Assembly: GCA_021432635.1 (NCBI GenBank)
Contig: MU270092.1
Coordinates: 235,006 to 299,005, forward strand
DNA from: Thozetella sp. PMI_491
Taxonomy: Eukaryota > Ascomycota > Sordariomycetes > Chaetosphaeriales > Chaetosphaeriaceae
Direction: 5' to 3'
DNA length: 64,000 bases
Position 1 is the stretch's first letter. Every line of letters begins with the position of its first letter. A model generated the notes under the pieces. The model had not been told where the DNA came from, searched no databases, and worked only from the letters and a program-made list of their open reading frames with translations. Below, piece after piece: positions 1-11,967 of this stretch. The translations under genes and the position numbers were made by a program.

Positions 1-339
1 CGGGCGGAAATTCGGCGCATCAAGGAGGCCCAGCAGTTCACTACTGACAAGGAGGCACGCGAGTACTACGCAACTACGAAGCGGCGGCGTGTCATGGACC
101 CGAACTTCCGCCCCGGCGGGGCCGGCGACGACCTAGACGACCTAGCGGCCGAGCCCGAGCCCGCAGACGTGTCCAAGGATGCGCAGACGCTCCGCGATGA
201 TGAGGGAAAGGAAGGTGGTGTCGGAAAGACTCCACCAAAGGAAGCAGGAAAGTCGAAGGTAGGAAGCGATCCTGTCGTGGCGCCGAAGCCAAAGCAACGC
301 CTGACGAGACGGCGCGGGAGTCCTGCAAAGTCGGAGTAG
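1..339 (+). CDS. C-terminal end of an unrecognised protein (5' part outside the window)
   Basis: Frame 1 is open from the first base of the window to a TAG at 337-339, giving about 112 C-terminal residues. The visible part is highly charged: a basic, probably helical start (RAEIRRIKEAQQF), then a low-complexity acidic and Pro/Lys-rich tail ending in a basic RRRGSPAKSE. Such tails are common in nuclear or ribonucleoprotein factors, but I do not recognise the family and assign no function. The internal ATG at 94 is not the likely start, because the frame continues upstream without a stop. The gene is convergent with the sulfite oxidase gene, about 530 nt away. Confidence 0.6.
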   Translation, partial: RAEIRRIKEAQQFTTDKEAREYYATTKRRRVMDPNFRPGGAGDDLDDLAAEPEPADVSKDAQTLRDDEGKEGGVGKTPPKEAGKSKVGSDPVVAPKPKQRLTRRRGSPAKSE

Positions 340-869
340 TAGAGGATGGAGTTGTCGTTTTGTCATTCGTGCTTTAGAACCTGGCGACATCGTTGCATTT
401 AGAGGGGTTTTGGCTGGGAAAGGAATCGTTTTGGGCAAGACTTAGCTGTCTTGGTCTTTCGTCTCGTCGAGGTACTTGCTTAACTGACATTGGGGCCGCC
501 TGGGCAAGGAACATGGCCAGAGCTTAGGCACTCGCGTGTGCATATCATCTACCTTATCATTTCGAGATATCAACCTATGCCTTGCCAACTTCGCGAAACC
601 AGGCGCGGATTCTCAGTGACCGGAAGCCAGATTAATAACCCCCTAATTTACAGCTCGAAGCTAACATGTAACTGAGCGCTCCACAAAAGAAAGCTTCTAG
701 TATAAAGGCAACCCATTCATCATACGGTTGTACAACTGCCCTGTTCAGGTCGACACCAGCTCCTAGCATGGTATGTAGCCTGGTGGCCATCCTTACGCCT
801 GCCTACACCGAAGAAAGCAGCCTAGCAAGGATCGCCAGAAGATCCAACCGTCAAACGCCATCGACAATT
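340..869. other. Intergenic, convergent 3' flanks
   Basis: This stretch lies between the two convergent stop codons. Only short open frames without recognisable domains are present. It presumably holds both 3' UTRs. I see no RNA gene or repeat. Confidence 0.5.
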
Positions 870-2966
870 TCAGCGTGCCTTGTCTCCTCCTTCCGCGTCC
901 TTTTTAAACCCGCAGCCGTACGCCTTCCCCGTAGACCATGTCACGCTGTTGCCATTACGAGTGCATTTTGGACACAGTAACACTCGGTGCCATGCATTAG
1001 CCAGGTTCCCGCGCACGTTGTAGACGCTGCCGTGCGTCTCTGGCTGGCTGTTGTACGCAAGGTCGGTCGCTTTGACAACCACCGTCGTACAGTGCTTCCC
1101 GTCCGTAGCCTCTCCCCCCTTTGGCCACGCGAGTGCCGGGAGTTGCCCTATGTACCGCCAGCGCCTCCATGCCCAGAAATTGTTGCCTTTCGAGTCACCG
1201 TCGCCGGTGACAGGGTCCTTCAGCAGTTCGGCCTGGTCCCAAGTCTTGCCCCCATCGAGAGAGATGTCGACGCGGCTGACCTGGCGCCCCCCACCAGAGT
1301 ACGCGTAGCCCTGGAGGGCGACAGGCTCGCGTTGTACCCATTCAGTGCATGAAGCGCCGTCGGTGAAGCCAACTCTCGCCGCTGTGTCAGCCAGGTTGGC
1401 GACTCCGCCCTTTTGCCCAGCTCCACCCACACCATTGACTTCCTTCGGTGCCGTCGCCATCCATGGAACCATGCCGCGTCGCACGCACTCTCCAACCCAC
1501 ACTCCCGTGATAGCACTCGTGATGGGCATCTCTTGGATGGAAGGTGCCTTGTCCCAGTCTGGGTTGGCCCCTTCGTTGGGTCCAAAGGATTTGTAGTCGC
1601 GACGCTGCCACTGAGAGCTGCTCTCCTCATCCGAGATCACAATTTTAGACAGCCACTTAACGGATCGAGCAGCGACGTGGCCGGGCACCAGGGCGCGCAG
1701 CGGATACCCGTGATCGCGTGGAAGGGGCTCTCCGTTCATGCGGAAGGCTAGGATCACGTCGCCTCGGGGATCGAGGGCCTTGGCAAGGGGTATGGAGGCA
1801 CCGTAGGCCTCAAGACCGGAGAACTGCACGTGATGGGTATTCGGGTTCGTGAGATCTTCCGAGTCAGAGTTGGAAGCGCCAATCGCTTCGCCTGCCTGAG
1901 TGAGTGCACTAAAGTTGGCTACTTTGAGGCCAGCGTCGACGAGAACATCGGCCAGTCGAACGCCCTCCCACTCGGCATTGCCAATGGCACCGACGCCCCA
2001 TTGAAGTCCATTGGTCTTGCCGGCATGCCTGGTCATGTCGCTTCTCCTGTTGCCGCTGCATTGGAGTACGGCAGTAACCTTGTGCACCTTGAACCGCGTC
2101 TGGAGGTCCTTCAGGGTGTACCTCTTGAGCTCCCCGTCGGGGAGCTCAACGGTCAACCCATGCTCTCCGGCTTCTTCTTCCTTGACCACAGGCACCCACA
2201 TGTGGTTCCGCACGTAGAACAGCTCATTCGGCGTCTGGAATTCGCGGTCAAGCTCCAAAGTGGGTGGTTCTGCGTTGCGCGGCTTGGAGGTATGGGTAAT
2301 CAACCGCCCATCCCGCACCGGATCTTGCTCGAACGGATCCTCGATGTCTTCGGCTGCCGGGTGGCCATCGACGAGATCTCCCACATGGATGAAACCGATC
2401 AGGTACTGGGACAATATCTCGCGTACATGAGCTGAATTGTGGATCGTGAAGATCTTCCAGTAGGGTTCGATGCTGCCCCCAGCCGCCCTCAGAATCACAT
2501 CACCTCCCGGATGCGCCGGTATCCAGTCCGTGATATCGTACACCTTATCCTCGAATGTCACCCAGGGATTCGGGGACGAAGCGTCGTGTTTGCGCACATC
2601 CGAGAGGCGGAATCGCGGGAGGGAAGGGTCACGGTCGTCACCTGTCGCCGGCGCGGACGCATGGTGGTGGAATTTATCCTCGTCTTGTGTCGAGGGCTGG
2701 GATAAGGCAAAGAGCGAAGCAACGACTCCGACAGCAGCGAAGAGCGTGAGAGGCGCCGCTCGCGGGGCTGATCGCCCTTTGCTGCCGCTCGGCTGCTGGG
2801 GACGCTGCGTGTTCCGGGCGGAGGCTCGAGGCTTGGCGGTAGTATGCAGAGGTCGACTAGTATGAGGTCGACATGATATGGAGAAGCGTGGAAATGCGGG
2901 ACTAGGTCCGTGAACAGCTTGTCGTAGTAGCCGGGACGTGATCTGCCCTGGCGCGAGAACTGCCAT
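870..2966 (-). CDS. Sulfite oxidase, mitochondrial (cytochrome b5 + molybdopterin domains)
   Basis: This single-exon gene encodes 698 residues. Sulfite oxidase oxidises sulfite to sulfate in the mitochondrial intermembrane space and passes electrons to cytochrome c. Residues 1-70 are rich in Arg/Ser/Pro like a mitochondrial presequence. They are followed by a hydrophobic stretch (about 71-90), consistent with a bipartite intermembrane-space signal. A cytochrome b5 domain follows (about 115-200), with the haem motif HPGG at 152-155 and a second haem His near 180. The molybdopterin domain carries the Mo-ligand cysteine in LQCSGNRR (C303), FSGLEAYGASIPL and PLPRDHGYPLR. A dimerisation domain (YAYSGGGRQVSRVDISLDGG) ends at NAWHRV, near residue 662. 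A 36-residue tail with a CxxC follows; it is unusual and could be a genuine extension or an unrecognised intron. Nitrate reductase is excluded by the absence of a C-terminal FAD/NADH domain. Confidence 0.93.
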   Translation of the reverse strand: MAVLAPGQITSRLLRQAVHGPSPAFPRFSISCRPHTSRPLHTTAKPRASARNTQRPQQPSGSKGRSAPRAAPLTLFAAVGVVASLFALSQPSTQDEDKFHHHASAPATGDDRDPSLPRFRLSDVRKHDASSPNPWVTFEDKVYDITDWIPAHPGGDVILRAAGGSIEPYWKIFTIHNSAHVREILSQYLIGFIHVGDLVDGHPAAEDIEDPFEQDPVRDGRLITHTSKPRNAEPPTLELDREFQTPNELFYVRNHMWVPVVKEEEAGEHGLTVELPDGELKRYTLKDLQTRFKVHKVTAVLQCSGNRRSDMTRHAGKTNGLQWGVGAIGNAEWEGVRLADVLVDAGLKVANFSALTQAGEAIGASNSDSEDLTNPNTHHVQFSGLEAYGASIPLAKALDPRGDVILAFRMNGEPLPRDHGYPLRALVPGHVAARSVKWLSKIVISDEESSSQWQRRDYKSFGPNEGANPDWDKAPSIQEMPITSAITGVWVGECVRRGMVPWMATAPKEVNGVGGAGQKGGVANLADTAARVGFTDGASCTEWVQREPVALQGYAYSGGGRQVSRVDISLDGGKTWDQAELLKDPVTGDGDSKGNNFWAWRRWRYIGQLPALAWPKGGEATDGKHCTTVVVKATDLAYNSQPETHGSVYNVRGNLANAWHRVLLCPKCTRNGNSVTWSTGKAYGCGFKKDAEGGDKAR

Positions 2967-3811
2967 TGTAGTCTAGTTTCTCACTGCAGCGGTAGATGAA
3001 GTCACTGAAACAGCGTACATCAAAAGGAACCTCCTATGAGACCTCCCATCCTTCGGCAGGACGACTAAGAGGCCTCGCATCTACTGTTAAAAGAGAGGGT
3101 TGAATATGCAGTGCCGGGTGGTACTGACAGGAAAGAAAGACGAGTAAGACAAGGCAGGGCAAATGTTCCTTATCAGAGAGACTGCGTATACCAATCCGGG
3201 GTTAGATCTGAACAGGGCGGAACAGCCACGTCGAAGAAGGCTCGTGCTGCAATTTTAAAAACACGAAATGAGGCGAAAGCTTGTCCAACCAGGACAAACA
3301 CCCTAGACGAAGAGCATCACGAGACCTCATTAGGGTTACGAGATAGAACGCACCCGCTCGCACCTTCCACCGCTGGACGCTATGATATGTCGTCACAGCA
3401 AGCAACCCCCTGCACGCTAAGATACCTACTAAATGTATCTACCTGCATTAGATAGTTACCTCCAGTCAAGCTAGCGTGGCCAGGTTCCAGTCCACTGGAA
3501 TGTGTTTTCATTGGCCGTGGAGCAGCACCTTACAAACTGATGTGCCAGGAGCACGCCAGGAGCAGCTCTACAATGCATCAAAATGTTCCGCGACGTGGTG
3601 ACTCGAGAAGAAGCAATTAGGTCGGGTGCCGGAGCAGTCGCTATTTATCTCTCTAGATAGCTACCTAACCGCCGCACCGCCTGAACCATCCCGGCCAGTC
3701 TATGTAGCTGAATGCATCCTGTTACAGACTAGTACACGATTACAACAGTGTTGTACAATCCCATGAACGCGGGCCTTTCCCGCTCACCATAGCATACTCG
3801 CTCATGGTGCT
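2967..3811. other. Upstream region of sulfite oxidase / 3' flank of rpn2
   Basis: About 845 nt without a supportable gene. It contains a 7-bp inverted repeat with a 2-nt centre at 3485-3500 and a short direct repeat (GCCAGGAGCA, two copies near 3545). A 114-residue frame at 3111-3455 has no recognisable features. Confidence 0.4.
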
Positions 3812-6800
3812 CTACTCGTCGTCCTCGGCATCTGTGAAGTACTCGAAATCGCCAGGGATAGGAGCCTCCTCATCACCCTCGCCGTCTTCATCAACTGCAG
3901 TGAGCACACCAGCGGCGGCGGCGGCGCCACTGCCAGGGGCGCCCGCCGCGCCGGGGAACAGGCTGCTAAGCTGGGCACGCCCATCAGCGCTACGTGCGTT
4001 AAGCTGGAACAGCTCGTTGATGTCACGGATGCCATTGCCCGCACCGGGGCCGCGGAGAGCCTGAGAAAGCAGGCTCTGTCGCTGGGAGAGACCGCTGCCG
4101 CCGGCGCCGGAGGGGGCACCAGCAACCGGGGCCTTCTCGGTAGTAACCTTCTTTAGCTTCTCCTCGATTAGGGACTTGGGCTCATCTTCTTGGGTATCGT
4201 GGAGCAGGAGCGGGCCACCAGTAGGCTAATAAGCGGTTAGCGATCGACACATAGCGCATGAAAAAACCAACATGGCTTACCTTCTTCACCGGCTTGTACC
4301 GGCCGACCGGGAAGCTAATGTACTTGAGCTGACCTGGCAGAACACGTGACATGTTCTCGATCTCGTAGCCCACCTTCTCCTTCTCGGCCTTCTTCTTCGA
4401 GTCAGGTGCGACGGAAGCTTCCTTCTCAGTGCTAGAGTCGCTTTCCTTCTTGGGCTCATCGGCCTTGCCCTTCTTGTCATCATCTACGTCCATCTTGTCG
4501 GCAGTGCCACCGCGCTGCGAGCTGCTCTTGGCTACGGTCGGGGTCGAGTCGATGTCCATGCTCTCGCGGCGCTGGGCGCGCTCTTTCTTCTGCGCACGGC
4601 GCTTGGCATGCGCCGTTGTCGAGAGGATGGCCGTGCTGACAAGGGCAGGGCCTTCCTCGACCTTGATCTCCTGCTCAGGAGGATAGTCGAACAAGCTGGG
4701 ACGGGCTGCGCAATGAAGCTTGAAGTCGGGGATCTCAAGATCGTGGTCGAGGCCAATGAAAGACGTAGGCACAAAGCTGAGCGACAGGAAGTGGGTGAAT
4801 GGGAACCAGTACCAGTACTGGGTGAAGACAGCCATACCGACGATGGCAGGCATGTTGAGGTTGCCAGTCTGGGTCTGGAGACCGATGGTGCAGTTGCGAC
4901 CACCAGCGTCAATGATGCCGAGTGCAAGGGCGGCGCCGAACTTCGTCATGGCATCTTCGTGGCGGTCGCCGACAACCTTCTTCAAGGTCTTGCGGATTGA
5001 GGTAACCTTGGGGTTCATGGCCTCATTCTGCTGCGTCAGGATCATGGACAAAGCGATCAGAGCGCCTTGGCGCACGAAGTCGGTAGGATCCTTCATCATC
5101 GGTTCCAGGAGATCGATGGCCTCATCCAGGCCGGTTCCGGCACACGCGATACCCAGAGCCATCGCCGAACCGTACCGAACGTGAGGGTTGTACGACTCAG
5201 CGAGGAGTTCCACCATGCGTGGCACGCTTCCGGGCTTGCGGAAGAGGATGAAGCCGAGACTCATGACGGCAATGCGGCGGACATCGTCATTGACATCGCT
5301 GACAGCGACGTGCAGGAGTTTGCGGATGGCCTTGTTGCTTCCTGTGCCACAGTAGGCCATCGCCACGGTGAGAATACCGCCGTACCTCAAGGTCGGGTCG
5401 GGGTCGTTGAGAAGCCCCTCGATCATAACATCGGCACCTTCCTGGCGGCCGAACATAATGAGGGCCATACCGATGGCACAACCACGGACGATCTTCTCGT
5501 GGGTCGTCTCGTGAGCATAGGTGAACATGACCTGGAGAGCCTCGGCGTTTCCGGTACCAAGCATGATGAGGCCCATGGCCAGTCCAACGGCCTCGCCGTT
5601 CAGCGCTGAGTCAGCAAAGAGCACGTCCTGGAGGTTCTTGAATATCTTCTCGTCTCCGGTGGCCATGCCGGCGATACCAAGGCCCAGGGCACCGCCGTGC
5701 TGGATGACCTCCTCCTCGGCCGAGGTGAACACGGCCTTGAGATAGTCGAGGGCATCGGCGCCGTGGTTGGCGTGAATCAAGCCGTAGGCGTAGAGTGCAC
5801 CGCCTTGGCTGAAGATAGAACCGCTGCTGACGCTGCCCTGCCTGGGAAGATAAGGCTCCAAGAGCTTCCGCGACTGGGTGAGGTTACCGCGATGGATGAC
5901 GCCGAGCGCGGCGGTGGCTGTGAACTTGGACCAGTTTACAGCCTTGCCTAGCCAGTCCAGGTTGTCCCGGAAGAACTTGTCATGGGTTGTACCCGCGTTC
6001 ATGAAGGCATTGCAGAAGGTGACTGCTGTGTGGAAGATGGAGTTGCGGCCCTCGAGACTGTCGCGGACCTTGTTCAGGATGCTCAGGTCGGTGCGGTTGT
6101 TTCGGTATAGGAACTCCAGGTTGAGCTTGATGGTCTTGCTTCCATCTAAGATCGATCGGATGTTCTTGTATGCGTTCTTCTTTGCCTTCGTCTCCTCATC
6201 CTCGGATTCTTCCTCGTCTTCATCGGCCTTGTCCTGGTCCTCAAGCAGAGGCTCGGTCTCGGCAGCCATCTCATCCTCTTCCTTCGGCTCCGCCTTCTTG
6301 GCCGGCTCGTCTGAGGGTAGGGACTTGATGACCTTGCCCAGGAACTCTTGCGTGCCGTTGTCGTAAAGATCGAACGCGATCTGGTAGGCGCTCGCAATCG
6401 CTTCTCGGTCTCCCTTCTCCACCAACTTGCGCAGCATCGTCGAGGCCTCTTCATCTGAGTCCAAATAGACGACGCACTTCGCGATCGCAAAGTAGTCTGG
6501 ATTGGGTATGTCGTTGAGAAGGTCAAGGATCAGGCCCAGTATTTCGGTGCGGAGGCTGCGCTCCTGGACGATGTCCATACAGATGCTCAGGGCGTAGTCC
6601 ATCAGCTCTTCGGCGTTGCCCTGGCCCGTCTCCCTGCTCTTGGATCGGCTACCATCTTCGCTCGCCTGCTTGATGACCTTGCGCAGCACCTCAAGGTTTT
6701 TGGCCTCGACGGCTATGCCGACAACCTGTCTATACTTGCCCTCCTTCAGGCAGCTCTCAAAGAGCTTCTTGATCACGTTTTCGAGTGCAATCTGTGTGTT

Positions 6801-7454
6801 GTGGTCGGTAATAGGCGCGATCGAGGCAGATCGTCCTTCCTTGGTCGGCTGGAAGGTGGGATCTAGGATGGCGTTGTCGGTCGAGGCGCGGGACAGAAGC
6901 GACTTGGACGGTAGCGTGACCTGGGAGAAGGGAGTAGTGGGCGAGATCAGGGCGGAGCCTTCCAGAGAGCCGGCCCCAAATGTGGTGGCAAGAGCCGGAA
7001 GAGAGATATCGTCCTTGGACTGCTTTGGGGGTGCGTGGTTCTTGGACGAGACCGCGATGTACTGGTCCACACACTTGGAGATGATGGTCTCCTCGAACTC
7101 GCCAGGAGCATCGAGCTTGAACAGAGGGCCAGCGGCAAGGGCAAACGTCATGCTCTCATTATAGGCCTGCAGGTGGAAGTACACTTTGGCGAGGACCAAT
7201 GCGGCCAGTTGGCGCTCGGGGAAGCTTTCGTCTTCGTAAAGAGCCTCACTGGGCGCAACCGGTCAGCGCAGCCTAAGGAAGGCCCGGAACAAGCTGGAAA
7301 CAACTTACATCTGGCTCAACGCCCCCGCAACTTCGGTCCAGACTGTGTCGATGTCATCGTTCAGGGTTTTGAGGGCGAAGACCTTGAGCTCCGGTTCCTC
7401 GTCGGCCAGGAAGGCCAGCACTCCTGTGGCGGTTGTTGTGATGAGGCCAGGCAT
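3812..7454 (-). CDS. rpn2: 26S proteasome regulatory subunit Rpn2 (PSMD1)
   Basis: Rpn2 is the large scaffold of the 19S base, holding Rpn1/Rpt subunits and the ubiquitin receptor Rpn13. Exons on the minus strand are 7454-7309, 7248-4281 and 4225-3812, giving 1175 residues. The introns (60 and 55 nt) restore the conserved joins at IEALYEDESFPERQLAALVLAKVY and at KPVKK/PTGGPLLL. The centre carries the proteasome/cyclosome repeats (GGALYAYGLIHANHG, YGSAMALGIACAGTG, GAALALGIIDAGG). The protein is longer than the yeast and human subunits (about 950). There is an insertion near residues 155-220, an acidic Glu/Asp-rich insertion before the repeats, and a Lys/Glu-rich segment between the repeats and the C-terminal domain. 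The C-terminus (DFEYFTDAEDDE) resembles the Rpn13-binding tail of human Rpn2 (FEYIDD). The start is the first ATG of exon 1, MPGLITTTATGVLAFL, which fits the family. Confidence 0.95.
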
Positions 7455-9311
7455 TGTCACCGCGCGACCGGGGGTGTGGCACTTCGGAAGGAGGAAATGG
7501 AAGGAAGTTTCGGATTACGGACGAGGGGATCAAGGACTCGTGGGTCGCGCGAGAGATTTATCTGGCGAAGTCGATGGAGTTGCTCAGGATGGTTTGATGG
7601 AAAGAGGGAGTAGAGTTTGGAGCTGGCTGGATCGCAATCGAAGCACGAGCCCCCGATTATTGAGCCCACGTCAGGAGCTCCTGCCTAAGGTACAGCCTTG
7701 GACGCACTCGCGCCTGAGCCGCCACCAAGCCATTTTAGGCGGTCCAATCAACATTCTAAACCGTTTCCGGCTAAGTCTCGGCCAATCGGTACTCGATTTC
7801 ACGTGATCAATCACTCATCCAATGCAAGCCCTCCTCTTGGGTCCACTTCGTCCTTTCGACCTTCTGGTAGAAGACTTTGTTCAGCTGGCTGCTACTGGAT
7901 GACTATCGCCTCGTTAGTAGCCAGCTAGCTGCCCTAAGACGGGAAACAGAGTGAGACAAGGACAGATGTCTCTTATAGATGCCCGAGTTATGTGTAGAAA
8001 CGCAATAGAGATTTGAATTCGATGTAATAAATGTAAGCGTTTTCTCCCTCGAAGACAAACGGAGCTACTCTAATCTCATCCTTATATCTTGAATCAGGAG
8101 CGCACCTTGGGTTGGTTAGCCTGTGCCGTGGTGCTACTACTGACATTAAACCTTAATTCTCTTCTTCCTGGCTGCTTGTCCTCAAGCTCCTGGTCGAACT
8201 ACCTCAACTTTCTCGGAACTCTTTTGGAGCTACTATGCAGTATGCACAAAGCACTAAGCGCGTATAGACTGCCTCGAAAAGTGCATATAGTGCTTTTAAA
8301 TTCACCTATTGGGGCTTTTTCGGGACCTAGGAAATACTGGTTTTGGGGGCTAATTAATTTCGGCAGACGAAGCCCCGATACAAGAACTTTCTGGTGGAGT
8401 TTTTTTTTTTCTTTTGGGTGGAAGCCGCTCGGCAGTAGCGCCAGCTAGCAAGTAAGGTACCTCTGTAGGAAATATGGCTTCGGAGAAGATCGCCTGTAGA
8501 GAACTGTACCCCGTAACACGCCAGTGATTTGTCGCCACACGTTGGGTAATACGTGTGTAGAAATGAAAATACTTTACGGAGGGCTGAGATGCAAAGCTTT
8601 CTGAATAGCTTCAGAGGAGGCGCTGTAGCTGGCTTAGCTTCGCGCCCAGCCCCCTCCAGGGCCTGCAAAGCTCGTTTCCGCAAACAGTTCACGCATCGGC
8701 CACTAGCTGCCCCGGCTGTTAAGGACGGCGGTATAGCTCCCACCTGTCTGCCTAACACCATAGGTCCCAAGCAAACGGCTTGAGCGAGTCCACATTTTAG
8801 CAAGTGTTCAATCGCGCGCACATCAACTCCTTTTGTTCACGCTATCGGCTGCGTCAGGCTCATGCCAATGCCGTCGCCTTTCGTGCTATAGCGCTAAAGG
8901 CCCTCTTTGTGCTTTGTCTCTCTCTATCTACGGTGGTATGATCCCCCAGACCCTGTTGACAGCCTGCAACTGCGCGTCGACCTCGCTTGCGATGCCACTC
9001 TGAGTCTCCCTTTCCGCCGCGCCGACACGATTCTCTAGAGGATGCGATCGATACCGCTCGCGACGCCGCCCATCTTCCATCCGATCTATATCAATCCTGT
9101 GCGCCGTAAGCCCGCGCCCGAGTCCTCGCGCCGCAACTAGGACTGCGCAAACGGGCATGAGCTCGGAGAGGGGGCATCCCAAGAGTCGAGAACCGCGTAT
9201 ATGTGCTAGCGGGCGGGAGGCCACGCGCGTCGGAGGTAATCGAGGAAGGAATAAGGACGAAGGACGTCTGGGCGCGAAACTCCCGAGAAGCAGCAGAAGC
9301 CGACCGCGAAG
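7455..9311. other. Divergent upstream region of rpn2 and the capping triphosphatase gene
   Basis: About 1.86 kb between two divergently transcribed housekeeping genes. I looked for the yeast PACE proteasome box (GGTGGCAAA) close to rpn2 and did not find an exact copy. Open frames at 8089-8448 and 8354-8821 are low in recognisable content. A T10 run lies near 8400. I see no RNA gene. Confidence 0.4.
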
Positions 9312-11967
9312 ATGGATCTCCGGGGCATACTGAACGACAACGGGCCGGCCTCATCGAGGCAGGGCAAGCCCTCCCAGCCGGCACCGCAACAGCCCCCATC
9401 AACACCCGTGCAAGCGCCCCCGGGGCAGCAGTTTCGGGATTACAGCCAGACGACGCAGGCATCACCGAGCCGGCCTATGTCACAAGATTTCGGCTCTCAG
9501 AGATCCTCAAGCCTCTTCGGCTCGCCTCCACCCTATCACACCCCCGCCCCCTATGCGGCCCGGCCTCAACCTCCAACCCTCCAACAGGTCCCCCCGAATG
9601 ATATGCGGTCTCCGAGCGTCGCCACTGGCCCCGGCCTCGCGCCCTCTCCGTACCGACAGACGCCGACTTCATCGATCAGCGGCCCCGGCGGAGGATACCC
9701 GTTCCCTCCTACGAACCAGACCCCGACGAGCCCTGTGCAACTACACCAGTACCCGCCACAGGCTGTCTATCACAGAGACAGCTACCCTCAGCCACATGGC
9801 CCAGCAGGTGTGACAGGCTCGGCTGGCGGCCCCCCATATATGCAGGGACAACCCATGCCACAAACACCTGCAACACCAGGCGGTGCGCATCCCTATCTTC
9901 ACCAGCGGTCGCAGTCTACGCACTCCACACCGACACCCACCTCCGCTCAGAGCCAGGGACATTATGGGGTCCCCTTTGTCCAAGGGAGTCCTGCTGCTAC
10001 CACCCACCCGCTCCCAGGTGACCATCACCAGCATCAGCGACAGCCTTCCCAGCCGCCCACGCCCCTCGGACCACCAATGCCGGGAGCCCGTCAGTCTTCT
10101 GCTAATTACGCGCAACCGCCTAGCCCGTATCAGCAGCGTCTTTCATCCACTGGTTCCTACATTCACCAGCAGTCGGCCCAGGCTTCGCCGTCCCAAAATA
10201 CACCACCGCCCCCTCTCCCGCCGGGACTGCCCCGACACCCCAGCGCGCAGAGCATCTACGAAGCTCAAGCTGCGACCGATCTCCACCGAGGCTCCCAATC
10301 CCAGAGCGAGCGCGAAAAGAGCCTCAGCGTAAGCCCCAAGACCAGGATACCGAGCTTGCCGAGCAGCGCCGGTCGGCCGAGCACCTCGCGCGCCGACTCA
10401 GAATCCTTTCACCCCCAGCCGCACCAGAGCGTGGCGATGGGAGTCGATCCGGACTCGCGCGCTCGCGATCGCGCGACCACCCCAGCGAAACGCAAGTTGG
10501 ACGACCGAGATTTGAAGCCAGACGAGCTTGAGAAACGGGAGGTACGACCGGCGCCGTTCGAGAGAGTGAATGGGAACCATGTGCCGGCCTCCGCGTCACA
10601 CGCACCCGCTTCTGCATCGGCGTCCCCGGTTATTCCCAAGAAGAAGAAGAGAATGCGATATCCAAACGCGCCGGTTTGGGCACAGCAGTTCCAGAACGGC
10701 CGGAAGCTGAATGCTGCCAACTACATCCTCCACAAACCCGTCCACGATCACATGGCGGAGCTCAATGGCAAGCAGGAGATCAAGACGGAGCGAAGTCGGC
10801 ATGCTTCCCCGGAGGAGAAGCGAACAGCACCACCTCCCCCTCCCCCTCCCCCTCAGAACCAGCCGCCTGCAGCTGCTCCCGAGATTCCAAACATGGGCCG
10901 ACCGCTAGGTCCGTGGGAGCAGGCTATTACGGGAACACCCCCAATGCAGGAGATAGTCAAGGAAGTCGCCGATTTCCTCTACCTGAATATCGTCGGTAAC
11001 GATAGAAGGGGTGAGATCATGGCACACGGGATCGAGTTTGAGGTCGAGGCGAAGCTGGGCAAACTCATTGATAGGAACACGAACGACCGACTCGCCCTCC
11101 CTGTTTTGACTGAATGTGTCGTCAATCACCGCGAAACAGCTTTTCGGAGTAGCATGACAGAGGTATGTCCATATCCTTTCTGGACGAGCCGGCCCGTCTC
11201 CTTTTCTTTGCCTGGGATATTCTAACCTTGGTTGTTTCCTGCAGGCCCAGCACATGCAGTACAACGAATTCCTCAACGAGGCCGTCCAAGTAACCCACCA
11301 CAAGAATCGAGCCAACGTACCCAAACCTCGTCTGCCGGTGGAATACAAGCACCGGCGGGAAATCGACCGATTCTTCGAACTTCCATCTCACATGCGGCAG
11401 CAGCTCCCGCCTTACGTCGAGAGCCTAATAAATCCTCGCCATGGCCTCAAGGTCCGGGTAACGTATGATGAGAAGACAAAAGAGGTCCTGGCCAAGATCA
11501 TCAAGGCCCGCGTCGCCGATTTGGACATTTATATGCCTAAGAGCCTCCTGGATGTGCGGATCAGCATCAACCTGGAAATGGCATGGGACATGTCTGTCGA
11601 GGAGCTGGAGCGGATCGGCGGGGGCAAGAAGAAGGATTCCCCCGACCGCAACAAAGACCGATTGAGCTACCAGCACGGGCCTTACCAGATCGATTTGACC
11701 CAAGTGAAGTCGATCCTGGCCGTAAGCAACCACCTAGATGAACTCGGCGATGCTACTCATGCTAACTGTCTCATACAGGCTGGCCATCAACCCCTGTCGA
11801 AGGAAGAGAAGGAACACGAGCTCGAGATCGAACTGTCGGTGGCGACCCTGTTGGACCAGGCCAGGCGTCTACACGAAGGCCAAGACAATCAGTTTACGGA
11901 GCTGATAGAGGGCTTTATCGACAACGCTAAAATCCTGAGCCGCAAGGCGAGCGAGTTCAAAGCTTAA
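9312..11967 (+). CDS. cet1: mRNA-capping enzyme RNA 5'-triphosphatase, Cet1-type beta subunit
   Basis: This enzyme removes the gamma phosphate from nascent mRNA 5' ends, the first step of capping, as a metal-dependent tunnel-fold enzyme. Exons are 9312-11162, 11245-11721 and 11779-11967, giving 838 residues. Intron 2 is 57 nt, divisible by three and free of stops, but has a strong GTAAGC donor, a GCTAAC branch and a TACAG acceptor. Residues 1 to about 440 are a long Pro/Gln/Ser-rich disordered region, much longer than in yeast. The catalytic domain begins after a KKKKRMRYPNAP segment. Metal-binding glutamates lie in strand 1 (E575, E577, E579 in GIEFEVEAK) and in the last strand (E790, E792, E794 in HELEIEL). 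A middle motif is KSLLDVRISINLE. The start ATG gives MDLRGILNDN, which I judge typical of filamentous fungal orthologues. Confidence 0.93.

Noticed and set aside
8089-8821. Open frames on both strands in the rpn2/cet1 divergent region
   Set aside because: They have homopolymer-driven composition (from a T-run) and no recognisable motif, and they conflict with each other.
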